A stretch of 25,423 nucleotides of DNA from Enorma sp964624825 (GCA_964624825.1 CAZUYD010000026.1:1-25423); one strand, 5' to 3'. Shown: positions 14,301 to 22,139, counted from the first letter of the stretch. The notes: generated from the sequence alone by a model not told the origin. A program made the numbers and translations.

Positions 14301-14990
14301 ATGGAGATAACTCAGATCGAGCTCGCCAAGATGATCGAGCACACGAACCTCAAAGCGTTCGCCACGCGTGATGATCTCCAGAAGCTTTGCGAAGAGGCTT
14401 GCGCCCATGGGTTCAAAACAGTTGTTGTCAACTCCGGTCCCGTCGCCATGTGCGCAGAGATGCTCAAGGGTTCTGACATCCCGGTATGCGCCACAATTTC
14501 TTTCCCGCTCGGCCAGAACACCATCGAGATGAAGGTCGCCGAGGCGCGTGACGCTATCGCGAACGGCGCGAGCGAGTTCGACTACGTCTGCAATGTCGCT
14601 AAGGTCAAGGAGCACGACTGGGGCTATGTCGAACGCGAGATGCGCTCTCTCGTTGCCGTTGCGCGCGAGGCGGGTGCCTGCTGCAAGGTGATTCTTGAGA
14701 CGTGCTACCTCACCGACGAGGAGATCGTGGGCGTGTGCGAGGTCGCCCGGGAAGCAAAGCCCGACTTCGTCAAGACCTCCACGGGGTTCGGCACTGCCGG
14801 AGCCACGGTGGAGCACGTCCGCCTCATGAAGGAGACGGTTGGTGACGGGGTGCAGGTCAAGGCTGCTGGCGGCATCCGCGACCTCGACACGGCGCTTGCC
14901 ATGATCGGAGCCGGCGCCACGCGCCTCGGCACGTCCTCGGGCGTCAAGATCTGCGAAGAGTTCCTTGAGCGTACGGGCGAGCAGTCATAA
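14301..14990 (+). CDS. deoC: Deoxyribose-phosphate aldolase
   Basis: A 229-residue class I aldolase that splits 2-deoxyribose 5-phosphate into glyceraldehyde 3-phosphate and acetaldehyde. The Schiff-base lysine is Lys158 in F-V-K-T-S-T-G-F-G; Lys187 in Q-V-K-A-A-G-G-I-R and Asp94 in S-E-F-D-Y-V complete the catalytic set, matching E. coli Lys167, Lys201 and Asp102. The length is normal for the short actinobacterial/Firmicute form. The ATG at 14301 follows an ideal AAGGAGG. It heads a same-strand run with a PTS relic and two dehydrogenases rather than the usual deo nucleoside genes. In that company it may serve a deoxysugar or sugar-phosphate route as much as deoxynucleoside salvage. Confidence 0.96.
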   Translation: MEITQIELAKMIEHTNLKAFATRDDLQKLCEEACAHGFKTVVVNSGPVAMCAEMLKGSDIPVCATISFPLGQNTIEMKVAEARDAIANGASEFDYVCNVAKVKEHDWGYVEREMRSLVAVAREAGACCKVILETCYLTDEEIVGVCEVAREAKPDFVKTSTGFGTAGATVEHVRLMKETVGDGVQVKAAGGIRDLDTALAMIGAGATRLGTSSGVKICEEFLERTGEQS

Positions 14991-14992
14991 CG

Positions 14993-15589
14993 GAGCAATG
15001 TTTCGATGCGGCATGCATCTCGTTCAATCTTGAGGCCGAAGAGAAAGATGGTGCCATTCGGAAGCTGGCCGGCATGCTCGCCCGAGCCGGCTGCATCGAG
15101 GATGAGGATACGTATATGCAGGCGGACTTATCGCTGGCTGCTGTCGCTTGGCGATCGGCAAAGCGTTCAAGAACCTGCCCGATAAGTTCGCCGGCATCAT
15201 GTCCGCGCTTGCGCGCCCCGTCCTTTCGACGCTCGCGACCGGTCTGCTTATGGTCTTCGTCATCGGTCAGCCGCGCTCCTGGCTTCAGGCGGCACGTGCT
15301 GGTAGGCTCAACAGCATAACCGGCGCTTCCGCGCCGCGCTCGGACTTATTCTGGGCACTATGATGGCTATCAATCTTGTCTGTCCAATGGGCAAAGCCTC
15401 GTACTTCTTCGGTGTCGCTTCGCTTACGACTCTGGCCGAAGGCCAGGCAAGCACCATCATGGTGCCCTCATCTTCGTTATTTCTGGTGCCGTTTTCAACC
15501 TACCGATAATGCTCATGGCGCGTGCTGCGGGAGTAACCGTGTCCGTCCTGCTCATCTCCTTCCTTAGGAAGGAAGTTCCCCAAGATTAG
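14993..15589 (+). pseudogene. Remnant of a fructose-family PTS permease (EIIA and EIIC fragments)
   Basis: Three reading frames together spell parts of a fructose-type PTS protein. From about 14999 one frame reads C-I-S-F-N-L-E-A-E-E-K-D-G-A-I-R-K-L-A and M-L-A-R-A-G-C-I-E-D, the start of an EIIA domain. From 15148 another frame gives a membrane segment with L-A-R-P-V-L-S-T-L-A-T-G-L-L-M-V-F-V-I-G-Q-P. A shift near 15345 leads into L-G-L-I-L-G-T-M-M-A-I-N-L-V-C-P-M-G-K-A-S-Y-F-F-G-V-A-S, the counterpart of the EIIC motif around MMAIDMGGPVNKAAYFFG. A last frame ends A-L-I-F-V-I-S-G-A-V-F-N-L-P and R-K-E-V-P-Q-D before TAG 15587-15589. EIIB and most of both other domains, including the phosphorylated EIIA His, are gone. 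It cannot make a working transporter. Confidence 0.78.
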
Positions 15590-15668
15590 GCATAATTGCA
15601 AGGAGCGGCAATTGAAGTGCCTGCGACGCGCTTGCATGTTGTCGACATGCGCTTCGATCTAGTCGCCT

Positions 15669-15754
15669 CTGGGTTGGGCGCTCCATGGAAAGGAAATCGG
15701 GCTCGTCTTCGAACACAGGTACCGCAGCTCTGGGCCGGGCGCTTCGTGGAAAGG
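15669..15754 (+). repeat. Direct repeat of a 25-bp segment with GGAAAGG
   Basis: 15669-15693 (CTGGGTTGGGCGCTCC...) and 15730-15754 (CTGGGCCGGGCGCTTC...) agree at 21 of 25 positions, start 61 bases apart, and both end in TGGAAAGG. The second copy supplies the ribosome binding site of the downstream oxidoreductase gene, so the first may be a duplicated or leftover translation start region. Confidence 0.5.
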
Positions 15755-15763
15755 GTGGTCGAC

Positions 15764-16786
15764 GTGGCTAAGGTGGTTAATGTATGCGTGATCGGAACAG
15801 GCCGGGCAGGGATGATCCACGCCCGCAGCTATAACGGCAGCGTTTCTGGGGGGCGCCTGGTAGCGCTTTGCGACCCCGTCGAAGCGGCGCTTGCGGCGGC
15901 GCAGCAGGAGACGGGGGTAGAGAAGGTCTACACCGACTACCATGATGTCATGGCGGATCCAGGGGTCGATGCCGTGGTGGTCGTCACTCCGACTGGCCTG
16001 CACCGCGAGATCGTGATCGCAGCCGCCGAGGCGGGCAAGCATGTGTTTTGCGAGAAACCCATGGCCACCAACGCCGAAGAATGCGACGAGATGATCGCCG
16101 CATGCCGCGACCATGGCGTTAAGTTGCAGCTCGGCTTCATGCGACGCTTTGACAAGAGCTTCCGCCGCGGCAAGGAGATCATCGATTCTGGAGCTATCGG
16201 TGACGTGACGCTCGTGAAGTCGCTCACGCATGGTCCGAGCGAGCCGAAGGAATGGATGTTCGACGTTTCGAAGAGTTCTGGTCCCATCGGTGAGGTTAAC
16301 AGCCATGATTTCGATACGCTGCGCTGGTATGCGGGGTCGGAGGTCAAGACCATCCATGCAATCGGCGGGAACTTTCGCGCGCCGGAGAAGGCCGCTGAGT
16401 ATCCGGATTATTACGACACCTGCGCGGTTCTGCTCGAGTTCGAAAACGGCGTGCTCGGCATGGTGGATGGAGCTCAGTACGTGCAATACGGCTACGATTC
16501 ACGCGCAGAGATCCTGGGTACGAAGGGCAACGTGCTGGTGGGATCTCAGCGCGCTGACGACGTGACTGTCGCGGTCGCAGGGATGCAGCTGAAAGCAGAT
16601 GCCATGCCTTCGTGGCGCACGCTCTTCAAGGATGCATACGTGGAGGAGGCGCGCGCCTTCATCCGCTGCATCGTCGAAGATACCGAGCCCGAGGTCACCG
16701 GTCATGACGGCAAGATGGCGCTCATCTTGGTGCGGGACGGCCTGCGCTCTCTTCTCGAGCATCGGCCGATCGAAGTGGAGGCGTGA
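15764..16786 (+). CDS. Gfo/Idh/MocA family oxidoreductase (inositol dehydrogenase-like)
   Basis: A 340-residue NAD(P)-dependent sugar or polyol dehydrogenase. The N-terminal Rossmann domain begins V-C-V-I-G-T-G-R-A-G-M-I-H-A (GxGxxG at 11-16). E-K-P-M-A with Lys98 is the conserved cofactor and catalytic lysine, and G-E-V-N-S-H-D-F-D-T-L-R-W (His181, Asp184) supplies the active-site HDxD pattern seen in inositol 2-dehydrogenases. The substrate is not certain: myo-inositol, another cyclitol, or an aldose derivative. I chose the GTG at 15764, with AAGGG at eight-base spacing, because the domain starts there; the open frame back to 15596 reads through relic sequence. Its stop is six bases before the next gene, so both are surely co-transcribed and their products probably act in sequence. 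Confidence 0.87.
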   Translation: MAKVVNVCVIGTGRAGMIHARSYNGSVSGGRLVALCDPVEAALAAAQQETGVEKVYTDYHDVMADPGVDAVVVVTPTGLHREIVIAAAEAGKHVFCEKPMATNAEECDEMIAACRDHGVKLQLGFMRRFDKSFRRGKEIIDSGAIGDVTLVKSLTHGPSEPKEWMFDVSKSSGPIGEVNSHDFDTLRWYAGSEVKTIHAIGGNFRAPEKAAEYPDYYDTCAVLLEFENGVLGMVDGAQYVQYGYDSRAEILGTKGNVLVGSQRADDVTVAVAGMQLKADAMPSWRTLFKDAYVEEARAFIRCIVEDTEPEVTGHDGKMALILVRDGLRSLLEHRPIEVEA

Positions 16787-16791
16787 GGAAT

Positions 16792-17829
16792 ATGAAGGCT
16801 GCGGTTCTTCGCGGGAAGCTCGATCTTTCGGTTGAGGAGATCCCCGTTCCAAAAATAGGATCCGGCGACATCCTGCTCAAGGTCAAAGCGGCTTCCATCT
16901 GCGGTACCGACGTGCGTATGTATAAGAATGGTCGGGCGAATATCGACATCGAACACCCCATGGTGATAGGACATGAGTTTGCTGGCGTCATCGAGGCGGT
17001 GGGGGATGGGGAGACGGGGTATGCGCCGGGTCAGCGAATCTCGGTTGCGCCGAATATCGGATGCGGTACGTGCGACATGTGCATCACGGGTCAGACGAAT
17101 GCCTGCCCGGACTACCGAGCCTTCGGCATCACAATTCCCGGAGCCTTCGCCGAGTACGTGCGCATTCCCGCCGCTGCCATCGGCACGGGAAATGTCGTGC
17201 CGCTCGAAGACGAGATCGATTTCGCGGAGGCGGCTCTTATAGAGCCGCTCGCTTGCGTCTATAACGGTCAAGTGCGCATGGCGCTTGAGCCTGGAGCTGA
17301 CGTGCTTCTAATTGGCGCAGGTCCCATCGGGATCATGCACGCGAAGCTTGCGTTTCTGCGCGGCGCGGCACGCGTGTTCGTGAACGATCTCTCACAAGAG
17401 AGGATGGAGCAGGCCGCACGGCTCGTTCCCGGGGTGATTCCCGTTTCGGGCGATATCGCGGCCGAACTTCGTCGTTATACCGGCGGTGGAGTCGATGGGT
17501 GCATCATTGCCGCGCCCGCTCCGAGCGCTCAGGCGGAGTCTCTCGGCTATATGAACATGAACGGGAAGGTTCTGTTTTTCGGCGGCCTGCCCAAGGGGCG
17601 CGAGAACGTGATGCTCAACACGAATCTTCTACACTACCGCCAGCTTTCCGTCATGGGATGCACCGGGCAGTCGCTGAGCGATTACCGTGCCTGCGCAAAG
17701 CTCATTGGATCTGGCCGTATCTCACTCAAAGAGATTATCTCCAACCGCTATGCGATCGACGATGTGCCGATTGCCATGGAAGCCGCTGCGGCCGCAGAAG
17801 GGCTCAAGCATGTGATCGAATTCGATTAG
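16792..17829 (+). CDS. Zinc-dependent MDR alcohol dehydrogenase (sorbitol/threonine dehydrogenase-like)
   Basis: A 345-residue medium-chain dehydrogenase with both zinc sites intact. Catalytic zinc: Cys37 (S-I-C-G-T-D), His61-Glu62 (G-H-E-F-A-G) and Glu151 (I-E-P-L-A-C). Structural zinc: Cys91, Cys94, Cys97 and Cys105. The coenzyme fold has G-A-G-P-I-G (175-180), and the acidic residue after the second strand (V-N-D) favours NAD. The sequence style matches polyol, L-threonine and galactitol-phosphate dehydrogenases, so an NAD-linked oxidation of a secondary alcohol on a sugar or polyol is expected. The ATG at 16792 lies six bases beyond the preceding stop with GGAGG-like bases overlapping that gene's end. 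It closes the deoC-led operon and is followed by a terminator. Confidence 0.9.
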   Translation: MKAAVLRGKLDLSVEEIPVPKIGSGDILLKVKAASICGTDVRMYKNGRANIDIEHPMVIGHEFAGVIEAVGDGETGYAPGQRISVAPNIGCGTCDMCITGQTNACPDYRAFGITIPGAFAEYVRIPAAAIGTGNVVPLEDEIDFAEAALIEPLACVYNGQVRMALEPGADVLLIGAGPIGIMHAKLAFLRGAARVFVNDLSQERMEQAARLVPGVIPVSGDIAAELRRYTGGGVDGCIIAAPAPSAQAESLGYMNMNGKVLFFGGLPKGRENVMLNTNLLHYRQLSVMGCTGQSLSDYRACAKLIGSGRISLKEIISNRYAIDDVPIAMEAAAAAEGLKHVIEFD

Positions 17830-17870
17830 CGGGCGAGCCTCATCTCCCATATTCCGCCTTCGTCTACAAA

Positions 17871-17915
17871 GCCGACGGTGCCCGCGCGGTTGTGTGCAGG
17901 CGCCGTCGGCGTCTT
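17871..17915 (+). terminator. Terminator of the deoC-dehydrogenase operon
   Basis: GCCGACGGTGCC (17871-17882) pairs with GGCGCCGTCGGC (17899-17910), one G-U pair, with a 16-base loop, followed by GTCTTTC. AAA precedes the stem, so it may act on both strands between the convergent dehydrogenase and nitroreductase genes. Confidence 0.65.
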
Positions 17916-17962
17916 TCGGTGGCGTACCCATGGGGCTGCCCTGCCGTCGAGCAGCCGGAATG

Positions 17963-18484
17963 CTACGCGATGCGATAGATGTAGTCGCTCTTGCGCGGCT
18001 TCGCTTCGGGCTCGGGGTCGCTGGCATATCCGACGATGCAGTTGCCGATCCCCTCATAGGCATCAGGGTCAATTCCGAGGTTCTCGAGGATCTGTTTTCC
18101 CTCGGGTGTCTCGAATTCCTCCTTTGCCCGGTGAATCCAGCAGCTGCTCAACCCCAGAGCATGTGCTGCGTTCAACAGGTTCCCCATAACGAGGCTGCCG
18201 TCATATACATAGGTGGGGATATCCTTTTGTGCCAACACGACGAGCACGACCGGTGCGCCATAAAACGGATCGCTGTCGATTCCCATAACGTCGGCATTCA
18301 GCTTCGAGAGCTGATCGCGAACCTCCTTGTCGGTGATCGCAACGATAATGGGGGATTGTCTGCCCATGCCGCTTGGCGCATACGAGCCCGCTTCGAGCAT
18401 TCGATTGAGCATTTCCGCGGGAACAGGATCTGGCTTGTAGGAACGAACGCTGCGGCGTGTTACGAGCGTTTCCAGGGCATCCAT
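17963..18484 (-). CDS. Nitroreductase family protein
   Basis: A 173-residue FMN-dependent reductase. The N-terminal R-R-S-V-R-S-Y-K-P is the classic FMN-phosphate-binding start of the family, G-S-Y-A-P-S-G-M-G-R-Q-S-P is the second flavin loop, and G-N-C-I-V-G-Y-A near residue 150 is the closing strand. The enzyme would pass two electrons from NAD(P)H through FMN to nitroaromatics, quinones or another oxidant; the physiological substrate is not deducible. S-D-Y-I-Y at the C-terminus fits the short anaerobe subgroup. The ATG at 18484 has AAGGAG upstream. It is a single gene that converges on the deoC operon. Confidence 0.92.
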   Translation of the reverse strand: MDALETLVTRRSVRSYKPDPVPAEMLNRMLEAGSYAPSGMGRQSPIIVAITDKEVRDQLSKLNADVMGIDSDPFYGAPVVLVVLAQKDIPTYVYDGSLVMGNLLNAAHALGLSSCWIHRAKEEFETPEGKQILENLGIDPDAYEGIGNCIVGYASDPEPEAKPRKSDYIYRIA

Positions 18485-18656
18485 GGCGTACTCCTTCCGT
18501 ATGGGCTTGATGTTTTCGGCTATATACCCAATCGCATCGTTGCCTATTGGGCTGGCGGCTCAAAAGCGGCGGAGCTGAGCCTTAGCGCGATCGAAGTGCA
18601 GCGCTATACTCGAAGTTCTAAACGATAGCGCGGAGTTCGAGAAGACGGTGTGCAGC

Positions 18657-19601
18657 ATGAAGCAAAAACAACCGACAACAACTGGAAGCGCCCCCGATCA
18701 TGCCGTGTCTGACGTGCGCGCTCCCGAAGAGCGCCCCGCGTTCGGGCGGCCTTGCCCAAGCGTGGGCGTTGTCTTCGAGGGCGGGGGCTTTCGCGGCCTG
18801 TATACCGAGGGCGTGTTCGACGTCTGGCTCGAGCACGACCTCGCCGCAACGCATGCGGTAGGGGTGTCAGCGGGTGTTACGTTCGGATGCAATTACAAAT
18901 CGTGCCAGATCGGTCGCGCCCTGCGGTACAACAAGCGCTTTTGCCAGGACGCGCGCTACGCCGGCCTGCGCAGCCTTCTCACCACGGGGAACCTGTTCAA
19001 CCGAGATTTTGCATTCGGCCGCCTTCCCTGGGAGCTCGACCTGTTCGACGTCGGTGCCTATGTGGCGAACCCTATGCGGTTCACAGCGGTTGCGACGGAC
19101 ATCAATTCGGGTGAGGCGGTGTATCGCGATATCAACCAAGGCACGCCCGAAGATGTTGAGTGGATGCGCGCCTCGTCGGCGATTCCGGCGCTGTCGAGGC
19201 CGGTTGAGCTCGAGGGCCGCGCGCTGCTCGATGGCGGAACCGCGGATTCGATTCCGTTCAGATGGATGCTCGACCAGGGATATGACCGTTGCGTGGTGGT
19301 GTGCACGCAGCCCGAAGGATACCGCAAGGAGCCCAATAGCCTCATGCCGCTTCTGCGCGTGCTGCTCCATCGGTATCCTCAGCTGGTAGCGTTGCTGGCG
19401 AATCGCCATGAGCGGTACAACGCGCAGCTCGACGAGCTTGCGCAGTTGGAGCAGGCGGGCGATGTGTTTGTCATTCGACCGTCGGAGTCGGTGAGCATGC
19501 CGATCTCCGTCAAGGATCCGGCACAGCTTGATTACGTGTATCAAGTCGGGCGCCGCGATGGCGAGGCGACGCTCCAGGCGCTGCGCGCCTACCTGGCATA
19601 G
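18657..19601 (+). CDS. Patatin-like phospholipase
   Basis: A 314-residue patatin/RssA-type serine hydrolase. It has the oxyanion loop E-G-G-G-F-R-G (41-47), the nucleophile motif G-V-S-A-G with Ser71, and the catalytic Asp192 in L-D-G-G-T-A-D-S-I-P, so the Ser-Asp dyad is complete. It should hydrolyse acyl ester bonds in phospholipids, probably in the cytoplasm or at the inner membrane face; no signal peptide is visible. The family's predicted esterases of this length are widespread and largely uncharacterised. The frame opens at a GTG at 18648. I prefer the ATG at 18657, although the ribosome binding site (GAGAAG) is not strong for either. A TATACT at 18605-18610 may be its -10. Confidence 0.9.
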   Translation: MKQKQPTTTGSAPDHAVSDVRAPEERPAFGRPCPSVGVVFEGGGFRGLYTEGVFDVWLEHDLAATHAVGVSAGVTFGCNYKSCQIGRALRYNKRFCQDARYAGLRSLLTTGNLFNRDFAFGRLPWELDLFDVGAYVANPMRFTAVATDINSGEAVYRDINQGTPEDVEWMRASSAIPALSRPVELEGRALLDGGTADSIPFRWMLDQGYDRCVVVCTQPEGYRKEPNSLMPLLRVLLHRYPQLVALLANRHERYNAQLDELAQLEQAGDVFVIRPSESVSMPISVKDPAQLDYVYQVGRRDGEATLQALRAYLA

Positions 19602-19624
19602 GAGGCGATTCGCGACGCGCGCGG

Positions 19625-19652
19625 CCGCGCGGCGGGTAGTCGCGCCGCGCGG
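19625..19652 (+). terminator. GC-only hairpin after the phospholipase gene
   Basis: CCGCGCGGCG and CGCCGCGCGG are perfect complements with an 8-base loop, 23 bases after the stop codon. There is no T-run, so intrinsic termination is doubtful. Confidence 0.4.
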
Positions 19653-19791
19653 AGGTTGCTGTCCGCACGGTGCGGTACGATTGGCCCGCACAACGCTGAG
19701 GACGTCGGGCACAGTCTGGCTCTTGGGTGCCTGGTTCTCGGGCTGTGTTCGAGCTACGAGGTTCGCAAGCATTACGGCGGGAAGGTGCAGC

Positions 19792-21177
19792 GTGAACGAG
19801 ATCAAATGTCCTAGGTGCGGAGAGGTGTTCAAGGTTGACGAGGCGGGCTATGCCGATATCGTGCGGCGGGTGCGCAACGACGAGTTCAGCCGTGAGCTGC
19901 GCGAGCGCGAAGAGATTCTGGCACGAGAGCACACGCAAGAGGTCGCGCTCGTGGAGCAACGCGCCGAAGCGAAGCTGCGGGAGAGCGTGTCGGCGCACGA
20001 AGCAGCTATTTCGCGGCTGCAGGCGCAGCTCGATGCTGCCGAGAACCAGCAGGCTATGGCGATCGATCGCGAACGCGCCGAAGCGGCTCGACGGTTGCAG
20101 GAAAAGTTGGCGAAAGCCAAGGAGGAAGCAAGCGAGGCGCGGGCAACCATGCAGCGCGAGGCCGACGAACTCCGTGCGCAGCTGGAAGAGCGGAAGCGCG
20201 CCTCCGAGCTTGCGGTTCTCCAGGCGGTTTCGACCATTGAGCGTGAGCGCGACGAGCTGCGCGCCCAGCTCGAGCGGGAGCAGACGGTGCGCGAGGCGGA
20301 GCGCAAGCAGCTCGAGGCATCGCATACGCTCGAGCTCGAGCAGGCCAAGAAGACAACCGACGAGCTCATGCGCTACAAGGATGCCGAGATTGAGCGCCTG
20401 CGCGATATGAAGGCGCGCCTCTCCACCAAGATGGTCGGTGAGACCCTCGAGCAGCACTGCGAGACCGAGTTCAACCGGCTGCGCATGACCGCCTTCCCGC
20501 ATGCTTATTTTGAGAAAGATAACGATGCGAGCGAGGGGACGAAGGGAGATTACATCTTTCGCGAGTGCGATGAAGGGGGCAACGAAATCGTTTCCATCAT
20601 GTTCGAGATGAAAAACGAGAACGACGCTACCGCCACGAAGCACAAAAACGAGGAGTTCTTCAAGAAGCTCGATCATGACCGTACAAAGAAGGGGTGCGAA
20701 TACGCGGTGCTCGTCACGCTGCTCGAACCAGACAGCGAGCTCTATAACACGGGCATCGTGGATGTGTCGTACCGATATCCCAAAATGTACGTCATCCGTC
20801 CGCAGTTTTTCATTCCGCTCATCACGCTGTTGCGAAATGCCGCGATGAATGCGTTGTCCTACAAGCAAGAGCTTGCGCTTATGCGCCAGCAGAATATCGA
20901 CGTGACGGGCTTCGAGGACAAGCTGCTCAAGTTCCAAGAAGGGTTCGCGCGCAACTACGACCTAGCAAGCCGTAAGTTCCAGACGGCGATCGACGAGATC
21001 GATAAGAGCATCAGCCACCTGCAGAAGATCAAGGACGCGCTGATATCGTCCGATCGCAATCTGAGGCTGGCGAACAACAAGGCGCAGGATCTGACCATCA
21101 AGAAGCTCACGCGCGGAAACCCGACCATGAAGGCGGCGTTCGAGGAAGCTCGTGCTGCGGCCGAGGAAGGCGAGTAG
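19792..21177 (+). CDS. DUF2130 domain protein, predicted PD-(D/E)XK-like nuclease with coiled coil
   Basis: A 461-residue protein in three parts. Residues 1-15 hold a half zinc-ribbon I-K-C-P-R-C-G-E-V-F. Residues about 25-210 are an almost uninterrupted charged coiled coil (repeated R-A-E-A, E-R-E-R-D-E-L-R-A-Q-L). Residues about 212-440 match the DUF2130 core, with T-K-G-D-Y-I-F (Asp252), F-E-M-K-N-E (Glu271, Lys273) and K-N-E-E-F-F-K-K-L-D-H-D-R. The D...E-x-K spacing suggests a restriction-endonuclease-like active site, as has been proposed for this family. The cellular role is unknown. The frame is open from 19528, but the GTG at 19792 has GGAAGG upstream and starts right at the zinc-ribbon. 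No neighbour suggests a defence or repair operon. Confidence 0.82.
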   Translation: MNEIKCPRCGEVFKVDEAGYADIVRRVRNDEFSRELREREEILAREHTQEVALVEQRAEAKLRESVSAHEAAISRLQAQLDAAENQQAMAIDRERAEAARRLQEKLAKAKEEASEARATMQREADELRAQLEERKRASELAVLQAVSTIERERDELRAQLEREQTVREAERKQLEASHTLELEQAKKTTDELMRYKDAEIERLRDMKARLSTKMVGETLEQHCETEFNRLRMTAFPHAYFEKDNDASEGTKGDYIFRECDEGGNEIVSIMFEMKNENDATATKHKNEEFFKKLDHDRTKKGCEYAVLVTLLEPDSELYNTGIVDVSYRYPKMYVIRPQFFIPLITLLRNAAMNALSYKQELALMRQQNIDVTGFEDKLLKFQEGFARNYDLASRKFQTAIDEIDKSISHLQKIKDALISSDRNLRLANNKAQDLTIKKLTRGNPTMKAAFEEARAAAEEGE

Positions 21178-21302
21178 GGAGCAACAAAGAGCGAGCTGGG
21201 CGCCAAGGTTCTTGTTGGCGAAGAGCATCGCGAAGGCTGGCGCTCGGGGATGCGCAACCTGTGCGCTGCGCGTTGCGGAAGGTGTGTCGTGGGGGGCGAG
21301 TT

Positions 21303-21893
21303 ATGAGGGCGTTTATCGCATTGGAGCTGCCAGAGGCGTTTGAGGATGAGCTTGCAGCGCTTGCGCGCGGTTTGCATCGCGCGGCAGGAGGGCGCTTCAT
21401 GCGGCGAGAGTCCTACCACGTTACCCTTGCGTTTTTGGGAGATATTGGCGAGGCGACCGCGCGCGAGCTCGTTGCGGTGCTCGACGAGATCGCTGCGTCG
21501 TGCGACCCCGTACCACTTGTGTCTGAAGGGCTCGGCCGCTTCGGTCGGGGGAAGAACGCGACGCTTTGGCTGGGGATAGCGGCGGCTCCCGAGCTGCAAG
21601 CGCTTGCGGAGAGCATGCGTGATGCATTGCGCATGCGTGGCATCGCCTACGACGAGAAGCCGTTCCGCCCCCATATCACGCTTGCGCGCCGCGCGACGAT
21701 GCCGGCTGAGTTGCCACCGCTTTCATTCCCCCGGCCGGATCGGGCGCGAAGGACGACGCTTTTCAAGAGCACGCTCACCTCGGAGGGGGCGTTATACAAG
21801 CCGCTTTACACGGTCGTGTTGGGGCGTGGAGGATCGAGCGGGGATGTATGCCCGCATTTGACGGGTCTCGATCAACACGGTGAGGTCGGCTAA
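21303..21893 (+). CDS. thpR: RNA 2',3'-cyclic phosphodiesterase (ThpR/LigT, 2H family)
   Basis: A 196-residue 2H phosphoesterase. The two catalytic tetrapeptide motifs are Y-H-V-T-L-A-F-L-G (His39, Thr41) and P-H-I-T-L-A-R (His124, Thr126), set about 85 residues apart as in ThpR. The start M-R-A-F-I-A-L-E-L-P is the family N-terminus. It opens 2',3'-cyclic phosphates on RNA ends and can reversibly form 2'-5' RNA links in vitro. The ATG at 21303 is preceded by GGGGGGCGAG; the frame upstream to 21261 is not family-like. The last 20 residues run beyond the conserved fold. It lies about 125 bases after the DUF2130 gene, so they may share a transcript. Confidence 0.92.
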   Translation: MRAFIALELPEAFEDELAALARGLHRAAGGRFMRRESYHVTLAFLGDIGEATARELVAVLDEIAASCDPVPLVSEGLGRFGRGKNATLWLGIAAAPELQALAESMRDALRMRGIAYDEKPFRPHITLARRATMPAELPPLSFPRPDRARRTTLFKSTLTSEGALYKPLYTVVLGRGGSSGDVCPHLTGLDQHGEVG

Positions 21894-22033
21894 TTGCCCG
21901 TGGCTTGCGGACGAGATCGTGAAAGCGATGCTGTTCCGTTGTCTGCGCCGTGCTCACGGCTGGAACGTCTTGGCGGGAACACAAGGGAAGTTCAACGCGC
22001 AGGCCGAACCGGAGAACGTTCGGTGGCTTATAA

Positions 22034-22126
22034 AATTGAACTAATCTACAGAATTGAACTTCAGTGCGCTGTGGTATACTCCTCAAAATTGAACTCGATG
22101 ATTAACGGTTCAATGTAAATTGAACC
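22034..22126 (+). promoter_or_regulatory. Promoter with an array of AATTGAAC boxes and a GGTTCAAT-N4-ATTGAACC palindrome
   Basis: AATTGAAC occurs in direct orientation at 22034-22041, 22052-22059 and 22087-22094. A perfect inverted pair GGTTCAAT (22107-22114) and ATTGAACC (22119-22126) stands directly before the ribosome binding site. A TATACT at 22075-22080 is a good -10. The box at 22052 overlaps the -35 position and the box at 22087 lies near the start of transcription, so protein bound here would block RNA polymerase. The HTH protein encoded next is the obvious ligand. That link is inferred; the repeats themselves are plain in the sequence. Confidence 0.75.
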
Positions 22127-22139
22127 GATGCGAGGAGCC

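Noticed and set aside
15596..15763. N-terminal extension of the Gfo/Idh protein
   Set aside because: The Rossmann fold begins after the GTG at 15764, which has a good ribosome binding site; the extension is relic sequence with a duplicated segment.
18867..19832. 321-codon open frame opposite the patatin-like phospholipase
   Set aside because: It is a shadow of a gene with intact catalytic motifs.
19510..20937. 475-codon open frame antisense to the DUF2130 gene
   Set aside because: It is Leu/Arg-rich shadow sequence of the coiled-coil codons, with no start signal and no domain.
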